DNA from: Synchiropus splendidus
Lineage: Eukaryota > Chordata > Actinopteri > Syngnathiformes > Callionymidae
Length of the DNA: 64,000 bases
Direction: 5' to 3'
Assembly (NCBI RefSeq): GCF_027744825.2
Contig: NC_071335.1
Coordinates: 10,889,001 to 10,953,000, forward strand
Part shown: positions 47,577-59,120 of the stretch, one piece after another
How positions within the stretch are numbered: position 1 is the stretch's first letter
Layout of the letters: every line of letters begins with the position of its first letter
Made by a program: the position numbers and the translations under genes
The notes under the pieces: model-generated
What the model was told of the DNA's origin: nothing
Seen by the model: only the letters and a program-made list of their open reading frames with translations
The model's database searches: none

Positions 47577-50500
47577 ACACATTAAAATGCCATGTAAATA
47601 TAAGCACTACAACAGTAAAATAGATAGACGAAACACATCTAAATATAAATATGAATTTGGATAACATATGCTTTACTTTAACATCTCATACTGGTCAATG
47701 CAACACTGCCCACGCATGAAAATAATTCTCAAAATTATCCCTCAGGGGTTCAATACTGACAGAAGCAAAAAGCTACTGGAAACTTTGCCACATCAGAATC
47801 GATCAGAAATATTGTAATAAAAGGCACGGATTTCCATAAATGTTGTGAAGTCAAATGTACTTGTCTTGTCAAAAAAAGAAAAAAAAATTAAAAACGATCA
47901 AAAGACAAAAACAGAGAGAATTATTTTCATCCTGCGTCTTGCTCCGATGTCCACTAAATGGACAGTTATCCCCACTCCTCTCAAGACACGAGGGCCATGT
48001 TCCAACTAGATATAGTTTAACTAAGCACCCTTCGATATCTACCACAGTCTCATTCGCCAGCATGTACAGACTTTAACTGGCACGAGTGGTGGCTGTTGAG
48101 TCATGGTTGTCTCTGACTCCAGTGGAAACGCTTGGCCACTTAGGAAGGCTGGTGATTAACACGCTGTCCGTGCTGAGCACATACCTGACTGACTCCTAAC
48201 ATGTTCAAACAGGCTGCGGTAACACGCAATAAAGCAAACGCTGGCCTCACCATTTCCTACCTATCAGCCCCGCAAAGACAGTCACCACCCCCAGATGGTT
48301 CGGTGATTCAAAGTGAACAGCCGAAAATGATAAAGCAAATGCGTCACTTTCAGTAAGAGAGACAAGTAATGTGTTGAAAATAGTTTTCATCTGGGAGCAG
48401 CAGCATCAGGAATGTGTCATTGACCACGCAATTCCACAGACTTCCCGTCACATCTCATAATTAACCCCAACACTGCCCTCGATAAGTCCCCCACTACTAC
48501 TCTTCATTTTATTTTGAAATTAATCCAAACACACTTAAGTGGAGAGGATGAGGAAGAGGCCCCATCATGTGCCAGACCTTCATGCTGGCATGTGGTTAAA
48601 GCAACACAGCAGAAGCTCAGCAGCTGTCCTCTGTCAGGAGCTGTGCTGGATTTATTCAGCCATGTTATTGCTGAGCAAATACACATCTTTTCGTCCACAA
48701 AGACGACTGTGCTACCACCCTTCTCCAGTGTAGACCATTAATTAAAAAAATACCCATTATCGGCCCTACGATAATGGACATGAGGCAGGTATGAATAAGT
48801 AAGAGAACAGTATCAGATCACTATAACAACGGGTGCACGATTTCAGGGACAACACAGAACACGCGCGACCTTGTGCTGCCATAGATACTGTTGCCTTCAC
48901 GTCTGACTGTAATAGATCGTCTATTTCGGCTGCTCATTACGGATCAGTAAACAAGTGAAGTAAATGATTTAAAGTGACCAGAAGATTAAGGAGAGTAAGA
49001 AATAAATCCATGAGATTCCATCTAGGACCATGATCCCACCGAGATATTCGTGACAGAATCTGCCTCCGTTTAGAGTCAGATGCAGTGTTCTTAAGGCGAC
49101 AATGGCAGGCATTGGTGCACCCCAGTGGTTACTAAGTTCACATCGACAGTATCTGCAAATAACTTCAGCCTGGATGGAAGAACCATCTGTCATGACTTTA
49201 AATCCCCATTTAAAAGACCTTTCCCCTTTGCATCTCAGCTCGCTAGCCCCCCTGCCGTCACTACTACTATTTATAAAAACATATAAATAGATTTATCAAC
49301 AAACACACACCGCGCCTGTGAACGTTTTGTGTTGAATCAATAGACCTGCGCAGGAGGCACAAAGAACTCGGCAAGCCAACACATTCAGCTGTAACGTATC
49401 CATATGATCATGGTCAAATGTCAAATCAATATCTACAAGGTAAGCTTGTGTTCCGCCTCCGCTGTAGCATCTGGAGCAAACAAAACTCTTTTCTGAGGCT
49501 TCTGAAGACACACTTAATTTTTCAAATAGGCTTCCCTTCTCCCTTTAAGTCTCGTATTCCAGCGCTGATGCCCATTGACGCTCATCTTTCAGCATACACC
49601 TCTTGTCTCCAGCTCCATAGATCAGCTTCCACTACTTAGGGTTACCTTTCCCTTCTCACCTCTCAGTCACTGCCAACCTCTTCACCTCCTACACCCAGGA
49701 GCATATGGCTGACTGTGCAACCTGAACTTGCCTTGACCTTAATAAATGCATCAGCGTCTAGCGTCACGGTGACAAGAGGTTACAGGTTGGTCGTGGCATT
49801 ACGGAATAAAAGGGTGGAGGGGCGCAGTGTTTTTCCAGCTATGTTTGATGGTGCCTTCACCCCACTGACCTGAATTTATCCAGGAAGGAGCACGTGCTCT
49901 CATTTGCCTGTGTATACGGAGCTGAGAGTGTTATGACAGACGCTCATCATATTTAATCCTGAACGGATTTCGCTGAAATGAAAAGCTGCTTTTCAATTTT
50001 ATAATCCAGTAGACCTAATCGCTTCACCCACATCCAGTCAAATTAGATGGCTAACACCAGCAAGATCTAGTCACTCCAATTTGTGCTCGATGCATCAACT
50101 CATTCTGGTGCGAGGCCGGTCCGGCGCTGACCTTCACGTAGTAGCACATACCGTGTCTTGGGAGCCCACCTCTTTACGCTGCGGTCCAATAAACAAGGCA
50201 TTGATTGGGATTTTTATGTTTGTGTGTGTATAGTTAAGGAGCGCGCGTCTGTTTCGATTGCAGCTTTTGTGGCACCTCATACTGTCAGCCACCCACATAC
50301 ACAGATCCATAAAGAGAAAGTGCTCACTACAGTAAAAGAAGAAGTTGCTGCAGCGAAAAGGCTGAGTCGATTTTCTTTTCCCACTGCGGTCAATGTGGCA
50401 CAGGAGAGACACAAAGGTGAGTGTGTCAAAGTGTGGAGATTGATGCCCACACACAGGCTGAACAAAACTACGAACAAAGAGTCAAAGTCAAAGCTGAAGA

Positions 50501-52243
50501 CAAAAAAAGTACAGTTGTGTAAACATATTGTACAGCACAATACTGAAAGCCATTGCACATTGTCGATGAAGTAGTGCCAATTATGACCTTGTATAATAAT
50601 TTTCGTGTATCAGAAAATTTATTGGAAACGACATTTTTGCTCCCCTGTGAAACACCGTCAACAAAGACTAGAGTATGGGGCCATTTCTACGCTGCTACTG
50701 AACGGCTACATTCTTGAGATTCCTATCTGAGAGTGAATTTTACATCAAAACAGCTCCTCTGTCTGAGGACAACGGCAGCCACAGTCAAGTCATTTGGGCT
50801 CTTAGTACAGCAGCTATGAGCGCTACTGCACAATAGGACCTATGGATTCATCCCAGGACTGGGGCCACTGGAGTGTGGTATCTGATGCCTGAGTCCAAGT
50901 GCTGCAATTTCCAATCAATCTATGTGTTTACTCTCAATTATAGGTTATTTCTGGGTCATGACATTTACACAGTGGCGATAATTGTGCACTCTTTTTAAAC
51001 AACAAATGAGGCGTCCTTCTCCAGCTAGCCTAACAGTTGTGAAGCCTACTGTGTGGACGCCGACTCATTTGAATAGTTTGTCTGTTCCAAACACAAGTGT
51101 AATGAATGGAAATAGATAATAGAGTTGACTGTACGTGGTGATCCATCCTCCTCAGCGGTGCGAGCGTTTGGCAGGTGAAAGCTGCTGCATGCCATCCTGA
51201 GGCAGCACGGCTCTCCGCCTGCTAAATGATGCCATCGATGAGTGTGATTTATGGAAAAGGAAATGGATCAATATTCTTTTCAAGACCAGTCAAATAATGC
51301 ATTTGTTGAGCTAGATTTTGTGTCCCGTGTCTCATGCTCAGTTTGATGCATTCACACCTTTTTTTGACATCAGCCTATTGCTCCATTGTTTGACTCAGAC
51401 TAGTGGCTTGCAGCTCAGCTTGATACTTGCTGGTACTGGTGTGAACCTTTATGTTGTTGATGCATGCCTCTTTGGACAGACACGATGGAAAACAGAGCCA
51501 ATAAAATAGGGACACAAACAACATTTTGTTCCATGTTTACTCTGAGAGCTTCTAAAATTTACATTTAGAGTAGGATTTTAAACACTACCCGCACAACAGC
51601 AACTTCTTCTGACATTTTCTGACAGTAATTGTCACAGCAAGTCTGCTTTCTCCATCTTGACCTACCCTGACCACACTTCCCACACACAGCTATCCTCATA
51701 TTGATTTGTTAGCCACATTTAGGGACACTGCCTGCACTACCCTGGAGTGATACAACGATACAACACAAACACACAAGCCATGTGCAATAACAACTCCTGA
51801 AAAAAACAGTGCAGAATAGAACATTCTATTCCCATTTTCTGAATGGATCCAGTGTTCATGCGTTATGTACAATACATACTCCAGCTTCATAGGAGATGGG
51901 AATCTGACATCTGGTAGTTATAGTAGCATTATTTATAGCAGCACTGTTTACAATAATTGTCCACAAACAAGGACATTATTATTTTTTTTCCTTGCAGGAC
52001 AAAGATCAGTTCAGGGTTTCCACTTGATGTAAACTAGCGTAGCGCACTGTCACGACTTAAGTGACCTCTGCCAAGCCATCAGAAGAATGATCTCTTTTTT
52101 CATGATCAGACGTATTGAAATGAAGTGGAAACACATACACAAAACACATAACGCATCATGAAGAAGGATGTGAATGTGACAGTTTTTAGCACATTTTTCA
52201 AGGAAAAATCCCAAAAGAAACCTCACAATAACTGAAGTTTTTT

Positions 52244-52360
52244 GCGAAGAGATGGACCGCTGCTGATTGGAGAGAGATTTGCTCCTGATGAAACTCATGT
52301 TTTTTTCATCAATTCAGTAAATGTCAAAACTTTCCCTGCTGAGTCACTGTTTCGCTGATC
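52244..52360 (+). repeat. Dispersed repeat, partner at 38,601
   Basis: GCGAAGAGATGGACCGCTGC, TGATTGGAGA, AATTCAGTAAATGTC and AAACTTTCCCTGCTGAGTCA correspond in order to 38,601-38,675, with an added block containing GATGAAACTCATG. Confidence 0.55.
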
Positions 52361-54554
52361 GTGTCTTTATTGGCTGTGCTCTCCCATTCTTTTTTCAACG
52401 GCTGGGAGTGTGCCGCTCCACCGCTGTCTCAAAAAATCCTGGCAGAAACCGTGCCATTTACTACTTTTTGCAGGTCATTCCTATCCCAAAACACAAAAAG
52501 CAAAACTCAACAAATGCTCTGGTCTGATACAGTTAACTCCCATGATCTCAAAATTGAATCTCTATGTGCCAAGTTAAAATAGGTTAGGGAACACATAACC
52601 ATAAACAACTAATGACTTGTGTATTTATGATCAGTTCGGTGTTGTTTATTGTGAATTTTTGGTGACAATTGTTGGGTAAAATATTATAATGTTGAATAAG
52701 ATGCTCATAGAAAGTGATCAAAAAAGATTCAAAAAGGCTGCTAACACCCATATGAATACGTAGTATAACTAATGGTGATCCATGTTTCCCAATGTAAAGC
52801 GGAACCACGACATATAAATACAAAATGACCATTAAAAAATATCTTACAGTTCAGCAGCACTAAGTAAAAAAAGCTGTTTAGAATGGAGGACCAAAAGTTT
52901 CCTGCGGGCTCGGAGTTTGCGCTAACATGTGATCTGAGAGACATTAATGGCCTCTGTGATGGAAACATTTAGACAGGGCAGCACAATTGCAGTGGGATGT
53001 GTTTTGTGCATTTGTCTGTGGTTGGAGGGCAGAACGGGGCCACTTTGTCCATATTGACTGCAGTGCCATGTGACTGCTGCGATCATTAATGTGTCCCGAT
53101 GCCAACGGGTATCCTGATGACCCACATCTCGCCACTTCCCTCCTATATCGCCGTTCACCAGCGAGGCTCTCCTTCCGCACACACACCCGCCATCAGCAAA
53201 TCCTCCCAGCCTACAAGCATGTTCGGAAATGAGGGAAAAAAAACCACACAAAGAACCAAATAATAATCACTTTTTCAAGAAAATTGTTCATTTAAATTTG
53301 CATGATTTGTAATTAACATAATGGGAAAAAAAATGTCTTGTTAATAAAATAAATAGTCGAAGGAGACTTTCCGCCCCGAATCAACTGTCTCCCACTTGTT
53401 TAACTTTGGGAACAATGAGGCGAATATAGCTCCAAATATAGAAACTCATTTGTAGAGAAACGTGGCGCTGTAATCCTGCGCATGCTGATTCCAGGACAAT
53501 TGTGACTCCCCTCACAATAAAGATGGATCTCCTTAAACGGGAACATGGTCTGCGACACAAGTGCACAGTCAGCTCCAGCTCCGCTTCGCCTCGGACCTTC
53601 CAGCTCTGTGGGACATTTAATTAGATGGAGAAGTTGTTGTTTTGCATAGTGACCGATTATTGGCAGAAGCAGAGGACCGAGTCCAGGTCGGAACTTGAGC
53701 CTGCTAGAAGACGCATCTAGAGAGGTTCCTCTGAAGGAGTCTGTTGATAACAACCACTCCAACAGTGACTTATTAGGTTTTAATGGGTATAGCACTTTCT
53801 TTCTACGCTACCATTTATCAGTTTCTTGTAAGCTTCTTATGAGTGTGTGTAACAAACACCTTGAATCGGGGAGAGAGATACAACAAATTCGTATCTGTGA
53901 TTCTCTGCTGTGTCCTTCTGTACAGCAGTAAAATGCTGTTTATCAGATGACTGCTGTACACATCACCAGAGCCACCGGTTTGTCTTTGCATTCCTCTAAA
54001 TCAAAGACATTTTGAGTTTGCAAATTCCGTCCTTTATCAGAGCAGATTTTCTCCTCACTAAGGATCACACGTAAATATGTCTGAACGTGTTTTTTTTTTA
54101 AGCTCCTCCTGATCTTGAGTGTCGCCCGCTTTGCACTTCCACTGGCGTTCTCATCTAAAATGTACATGAATTTAGTCGTCCCCGGGGCCCCACGCGCAGC
54201 CTCTCACCACCAACCTCAACCTGCTAATGTGGCGTAGCGTACACCCAGTTGCAGACACAAGTGCGGTCGCAGACACACGTATCCGTCCATAACCGCAAGG
54301 AAGCATAAATGGAGGCATGATATTTTGGGGGAATGGGCTGGGTGGGGGAGAGGTGGCGCACCACTAGAGAAGACGAGTTAATTACCCCCTGTGATCAATA
54401 ATTCATTGGGCTGTCAGCTTGTGTGTCGGCGCGTCTCTCTATGTGTCCTGGCGTGTTTTGAGTGCACGTAAGCACCAAGACCAAACTCCAACAGTAAGCA
54501 TTTTCTTTCCCAGGGAACGGCAGATTAAGAGGATTGACTCTGTAATGGATTAAC

Positions 54555-54596
54555 CTCAAGAGAGTGTGTGTGTGTGTGTGTGTGTGTGTTTGTGTG
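54555..54596. repeat. (GT)n microsatellite
   Basis: A GT dinucleotide run of about 13 units with a short second block after one T, followed by CAGACC. A further GT run lies at 54,609-54,621. It is intronic to pcdh7. Confidence 0.95.
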
Positions 54597-55147
54597 TGCA
54601 GACCGGCGGGTGTGTGTGTGTGATGAGCAGGATCAGGGCGCCCATGTATGAATTGATTAGCGTAAGACGCTCCTCTCTTCCCTTTTAATGACCAAATCAG
54701 CACTTTTCACCATTGGGGGATAAATGTTCTGGTGCTGGTCAGAGAACTTAGGCCTGGGCTTCTTACAAGGGGTGAGCTGACATTCCAAAATGAGTCGACA
54801 ATGCTGACCGTTGGTTGGTCCAGTGTCTTGTGGGCCATGCTGCCTCTTGTTTGCCATTGCTATGTCTTTGGAAGTATTTGACTCAAAACCATTCACTGCA
54901 GTGTTGTGAATTACCGACATAGGGCATGCTGCAGCGTCATCGTAAATATGTGCACTTTTTACTGTTTTATTTATTTATTTCTTACCTAGGACACAGACGA
55001 TTCTCCCATTTCTCCAAAGACAAATATGTAGTCATGACACTATATAAGTTTTTTTTTTTTAAATAAAAGTGTAATTTAAGCGGATTCTGATTTAAAAAAA
55101 AATCATGATTTTTCTGGCCATTATCAAGATGCTTGTTCTTTAAGAAT

Positions 55148-55225
55148 GCACTTTATTCCAAGGCACTTTCCTAGTCAGTGGGCTCCCCACTGACCATGGC
55201 AATAAATTTGATTCTGATTCTGAAG
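55148..55225 (+). mobile_element. LINE-type 3' tail fragment (second copy)
   Basis: CACTTTATTCCAAGGCACTT, CCTAGTCAGTGGGCTCCCCA, CTGACCATGGCAATAAATTT and GATTCTGATTCTGA match 4,365-4,446 with few differences. It is a severely truncated non-LTR element end. Confidence 0.6.
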
Positions 55226-55489
55226 AAACCAGATGACTTCACTCAAAGCCATTGCAGGAAGCAAGTCCTCAAGCAGGCCAGTGCTAACGTTAACCGTACC
55301 ACACCATAACCACTATTATATTGTTAAAAATTCTGCTGTTTTTATCTTTTTTGTATATAAAGTGAAGGGACTTTATACCTGTAATTATGCACCATGTCCA
55401 TTACAGGTATGTAAACTGAGGTGGATTTTTTTTTTTCTTTTGCGGGTCATACTGTGGGTCATATGATGTAAATGTTTTGGTTATGGAGA

Positions 55490-55860
55490 GAAGGATGCTC
55501 CTGAAACTAAGGAGCATAGTGGACAACATCACCCACCCCCTTCATGAGCTCCTGGTCCAATACAGAAGCACATGGACCAACAGACTCCACGAGGTAGTCT
55601 CAGACTGAGACGACCCAACTCTCTGAGTGAAGACTCAGGAGGTCCTTTCTTCCTGTGGCAATAAAAACATACAATTCATCTCTGAAAAAATTGTACATTT
55701 TCTTGCACATTGTTTACATGGTTTCTAAGCTCTTTTGTACAGCTTTTTTGCACTTTATAATATTATTTCTTTTTAATTTATTGTGATTATGTTGAGTACA
55801 GAGCATGTTATGAACACAAATTCCCTATAATTAATAAAGTTTTTTCTGATTCTGATTTTT
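55490..55860 (+). mobile_element. L2/Rex1-like LINE: ORF C-terminus and 3' UTR
   Basis: In the middle, the plus strand reads RRSFLPVAIKTYNSSLKK, the conserved final motif of L2/Rex1-type LINE proteins (usually RRSF-P-AIRL-N). Upstream sequence (HPLHELLVQYRSTWTNRLHE-like when read with small shifts) is degenerate. Downstream are a T-rich UTR, AATAAAG and a TTCTGATTCTGA tail, as expected for the 3' end. The copy is 5'-truncated and frameshifted. Confidence 0.6.
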
Positions 55861-56477
55861 TTAAATTGTCCTATATGGCACTGTAAAAGGCAAAGTGGAA
55901 ACAGCACTGGCCAATGATCAGTTAGGCGCTGTGTTTTTAACAAATCCATTTCCCCCGTCATGGCTTAATAGCAAATGTTCCGTAGCCCCTACATCACCTG
56001 CATCCTTAACAGCAATGACACATTACTCAAATACGTACATATTGTTTTGAATTATATTACACCACTGTGACAAAGTTTTAGTTGAAAGCTGTTGAGTTGA
56101 ATAGCAACAAAACCAAAATAAAACAAGGTATGTAAACAGATATCCGAATGCATGATCAAATGAACGCATTCAAAGAATTTCTTCCAAATTTTGTCGCGAC
56201 CGGCAGCTGGGGTTGACTTGTGATCTCTGCGTTTTGCCTGATAACACAGGCGCTGAAACAGGCGGATACACGTGCACTACGAAACGCACGCACAGCAGGG
56301 ACCTGTCACTGACTTAGAAGAATAACAAGGACACACAACAGTGCACACACACAGACACCGAGGCCTAATATGTGATAAAAAGCACATAATCAGATGTGTG
56401 GCGTGGTGTGTCAGCTTCCTGCATATCAGCACAGGAGAAACAAGCAGGGGAGGAAAAGACAGATCAGATGAACATGA

Positions 56478-56522
56478 CTATGGAGTTGTCTGAGGGCCGG
56501 CACGTGTTGTTTGATCTCTTAC
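56478..56522 (-). CDS. pcdh7: Possible read-through end of pcdh7 short isoform
   Basis: If the donor at 56,522 is not used, translation continues for 14 codons ([14 protein letters not shown]) to TAG at 56,478-56,480. Human PCDH7 has a short isoform that ends in this way with a different short tail. The fish tail does not resemble the human one I recall, so its use is uncertain. Such a product would keep CM1 and CM2 but lack CM3. Confidence 0.35.
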   Translation of the reverse strand, partial: VRDQTTRAGPQTTP

Positions 56523-57299
56523 CTGTTTGTTGTATTTGGTTCCGGTCTGGCAACCATACTCGGAGCACTGGTCAGATCCCAGGGACATGGCGTCAGCGTT
56601 GCCACTGCCGCTACTGCTGCTACTGGATCCAGTACTCCCCACGCAGCCCCCACTGCCCACAAAGGTGTTGGAGGGTGGCAGCTCCTGGACTGCTTGGTGC
56701 TTCTTCCCCTCAGCTGGTGGCGAGTGCGGTTGTAGGTTGACTGCAGGGAGCGGCGAGCTGGATTTATAGTGCCTTGCCAGATCTGGACTGGACTGGTGCC
56801 TCCTGCTGCCGACCATCCGTGGGCTGCTGGGGTCACCCTCCACAGCACAATAGCGGGCGGCCAGACGCTCACTAGCACTGCTTAGATCCTCCTCGTCGTC
56901 ATCGTTGGCGTGGCGGCGCAGTCCATTCACTGTGACGATGCCGCTGTACAGCGACCTGTCGGATTTGCCGCCAGCTCCAGTGCTGTTGCCACTTCCGTTT
57001 CTTTTGTCCCGCCGAGGTTTGCGCCCACGATCTGACGTTCCTCCGCGAACAGCTTGAGGCTGCGCCCCTGGTGGACTGAAGAAATCCTCCTCGGGCTCCT
57101 TCTTGCCAGCCTCATAGCCATTCTTACCTTGAGCGCCGCACTGTCGGGCTGTGACCACAAGAAGAATGACCAGGATGACAGCTGCCGCTCCAGCTAGGAC
57201 ACCAATGGCTACGCTGAGCCGCTGCTTTCCTAACGCCCGCTCATTATCTGGGTCACCTGCGATGTCTAAGGACAGAGGAGCCAGCAGACTGCGGGCCAC
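56523..57299 (-). CDS. pcdh7: pcdh7 transmembrane + CM1/CM2 exon
   Basis: This 777-nt, 259-codon exon of protocadherin-7 is phase 0 at both ends: GTCGTTGCAG|GTGGCC in, AAACAG|GTAAGA out. It starts just outside the membrane ([17 protein letters not shown]). A single transmembrane helix spans about residues 29-50 ([20 protein letters not shown]). KNGYEAGKK follows, then a basic region. CM1 lies at about 169-194 ([16 protein letters not shown]...PHSPP), CM2 at about 199-214 ([17 protein letters not shown]), and the end reads [15 protein letters not shown]. The order and wording match PCDH7 better than PCDH1, 9 or 11. A Ser/Gly run (about 222-232) and a Gly/Ser-rich insert around 103-113 are expansions. 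PCDH7 is a homophilic adhesion receptor that binds TAF1/SET and PP1-alpha inside the cell. The in-frame stop just upstream shows that the cadherin repeats are on a separate exon. Confidence 0.95.
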
Positions 57300-59029
57300 C
57301 TGCAACGACACAAAGTCAGAAAGAGGACAGACGGATAATGATTAACAGATATGAAGAAGACAACGTGACTTAAAATAGCTAGATAAGTCTGAGTGACTGA
57401 GATGAGTGATGGGAATCACAACATTCCTGGCATCTTTGAAGTCGTACAGTTTCCTCCTCAAGCTATTTTTGTGTTGCATTCTCCCTCAGCTCCAATGTCA
57501 AGGACTGTTCTCAAGTTTATTAGTCACTTTTTAGTTCCTTTTTCCTGCACATTTTCTATTCTCCACCACTTATGGGCTTCTGCACGGCCGGAGTGAATCC
57601 CAGCTACTTGGGACGTGACACGCTAAAACCGCCTTTTTGCGTGAACTGCATTGACATTTCCGCAGCATATACACGAACGCCACATACCAAGCATGACTTC
57701 AACTCTTTCTATTTCATCGAGGTGGCAGTTTTCGTTCAGAGGAAGTGAAGAATGCCCATACAGCATGGAATAAAAGCAGCCATTGTATGAGCTGTCCTCG
57801 TGTTTGATTGCCCATAATCGAGCCGGCGCGACGCTGAATGTGTTTCTGTTATCTGTTAGATATTTGTGACGCAATGACGGCAATCACCAGGGCAGTGAAA
57901 AATGGTTTCACATCATGAAAAAGAGGATTCTCTTACAGCAGCGACTATAAAAGATGACCCAGTGGGCGTCAGTCACAGAGAAACATCAAACAGCATCTTC
58001 AACTTAATTAAACTTTCCCACTGAGCACTTGTGCGGGAGGCTCACAAAACACAGTGTCACGGAATTCATAATTCCCTTTTTTAGCTCAGCTAAATCGTGC
58101 TAAATCTGCTTCGGTTGAGGAGCAGGGAGCTGCGGAGCATGGGAACGTGGAAAGTGACCGGGCTGCAAAATCAGAGACGATAATGACGAGGGATGAGCGT
58201 GCAAATAAAGACATGCTTTAACTGCCTCCTACTGCAAACACATCTATTGTCTCATCAATAAACAGTGTCTCCTTTGTGGAAGACAGCGGGGGTGTGCATT
58301 TGTGAAGGCTTTGTTATTCCAATTTTCTGCACTGAAAATTAGACAGATGGACAGGTTGGAGCCCGTGGAGCATTAAGAGCAATTCAGCCATATCCTGCTT
58401 CTGCCTGTTGCTCGAATTCGGTTGCTCGCCTTTTGATTTTTGTTCCAAAATAATCTCTCAGTGCGAAAATGTAGCAGGCTGGTGAAATTGATTCAGCAAT
58501 GGGACACATATCATTTCAACCCAAACCTTCCTCTAAGAATTGGCTTGTCTGGATCTGAAAAGCAGGCTGGATCAATTACGCTGTGTTTCCACCGAGCAGG
58601 TTCATCTCAGGCAGTCCGGTAACAGGTCCCTTATCCCCAAGCATGTCTTGTGCCCTGCCGAGTCTAGGCCCCTTTTGAGGGGACGTGGGCGGTGAAGCAA
58701 TGACGTGGCACTGCTTCATTCATTCTTTCAGCCACGGTGGCAGTTGTCAGCCTGCCTGCTCTGGCTGGGGCTGATCATTAGGAAAATAGAAGTACTAGAA
58801 ACTGTACTGATAAACTGCTCGCAAGTACACACATGCTATTGAAGTGACAGTTACGGGTGATCGTCTTGATGTGTTGGTTTGTTCAACTGGTTATTTATGT
58901 GTTTGACTTGTTTAATGACGCCAATGGGTTTGAGAAACCAAAACCTCTGCTGTGATGTCTGGCAGGACACATGCAGGACACGCACATAAGTAGCTTTCCA
59001 TGAAAACATTTCAATATTTGGGTTCCACC

Positions 59030-59120
59030 TAGGGATGGACGACATCATATTATTCACGATATACCGCCAAAAACAATCCCCTCGATGGCAATTTTGCAAA
59101 TCACGATAAATTCGATAAAC
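59030..59120 (+). mobile_element. hAT-like element end
   Basis: The sequence begins TAGGGATGGACGACATCATA and continues TTCACGATATACCGCC, AATCACGATAAATTCGATAA. Repeated CGATA words after TAGGGATGG-CGA are typical of nonautonomous hAT elements in fish. The distal end was not located, so the open frame that follows (59,171-59,464) may or may not be inside the element. Confidence 0.45.

Larger units (their letters stand above)
21952..56522 (-). other. pcdh7: pcdh7 large intron, 34.6 kb
   Basis: The intron separates the transmembrane/CM1/CM2 exon from the CM3 exon. I found no further pcdh7 exon and no convincing nested gene; the many short open frames have no conserved content. Transposon remnants and simple repeats inside it are listed separately. 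Long non-repetitive AT-rich stretches, for example about 27,000-28,900 and 43,700-44,900, are candidates for conserved noncoding elements, but conservation cannot be judged from one sequence. Confidence 0.8.

Noticed and set aside
47262..47582. 106-codon minus-strand frame
   Set aside because: It runs across a TIR element copy whose relatives are not open in the same frame, so it is probably accidental.
56511..56769. Plus-strand frames over the pcdh7 TM exon
   Set aside because: Antisense to a well-supported exon; no splice or start context of their own.
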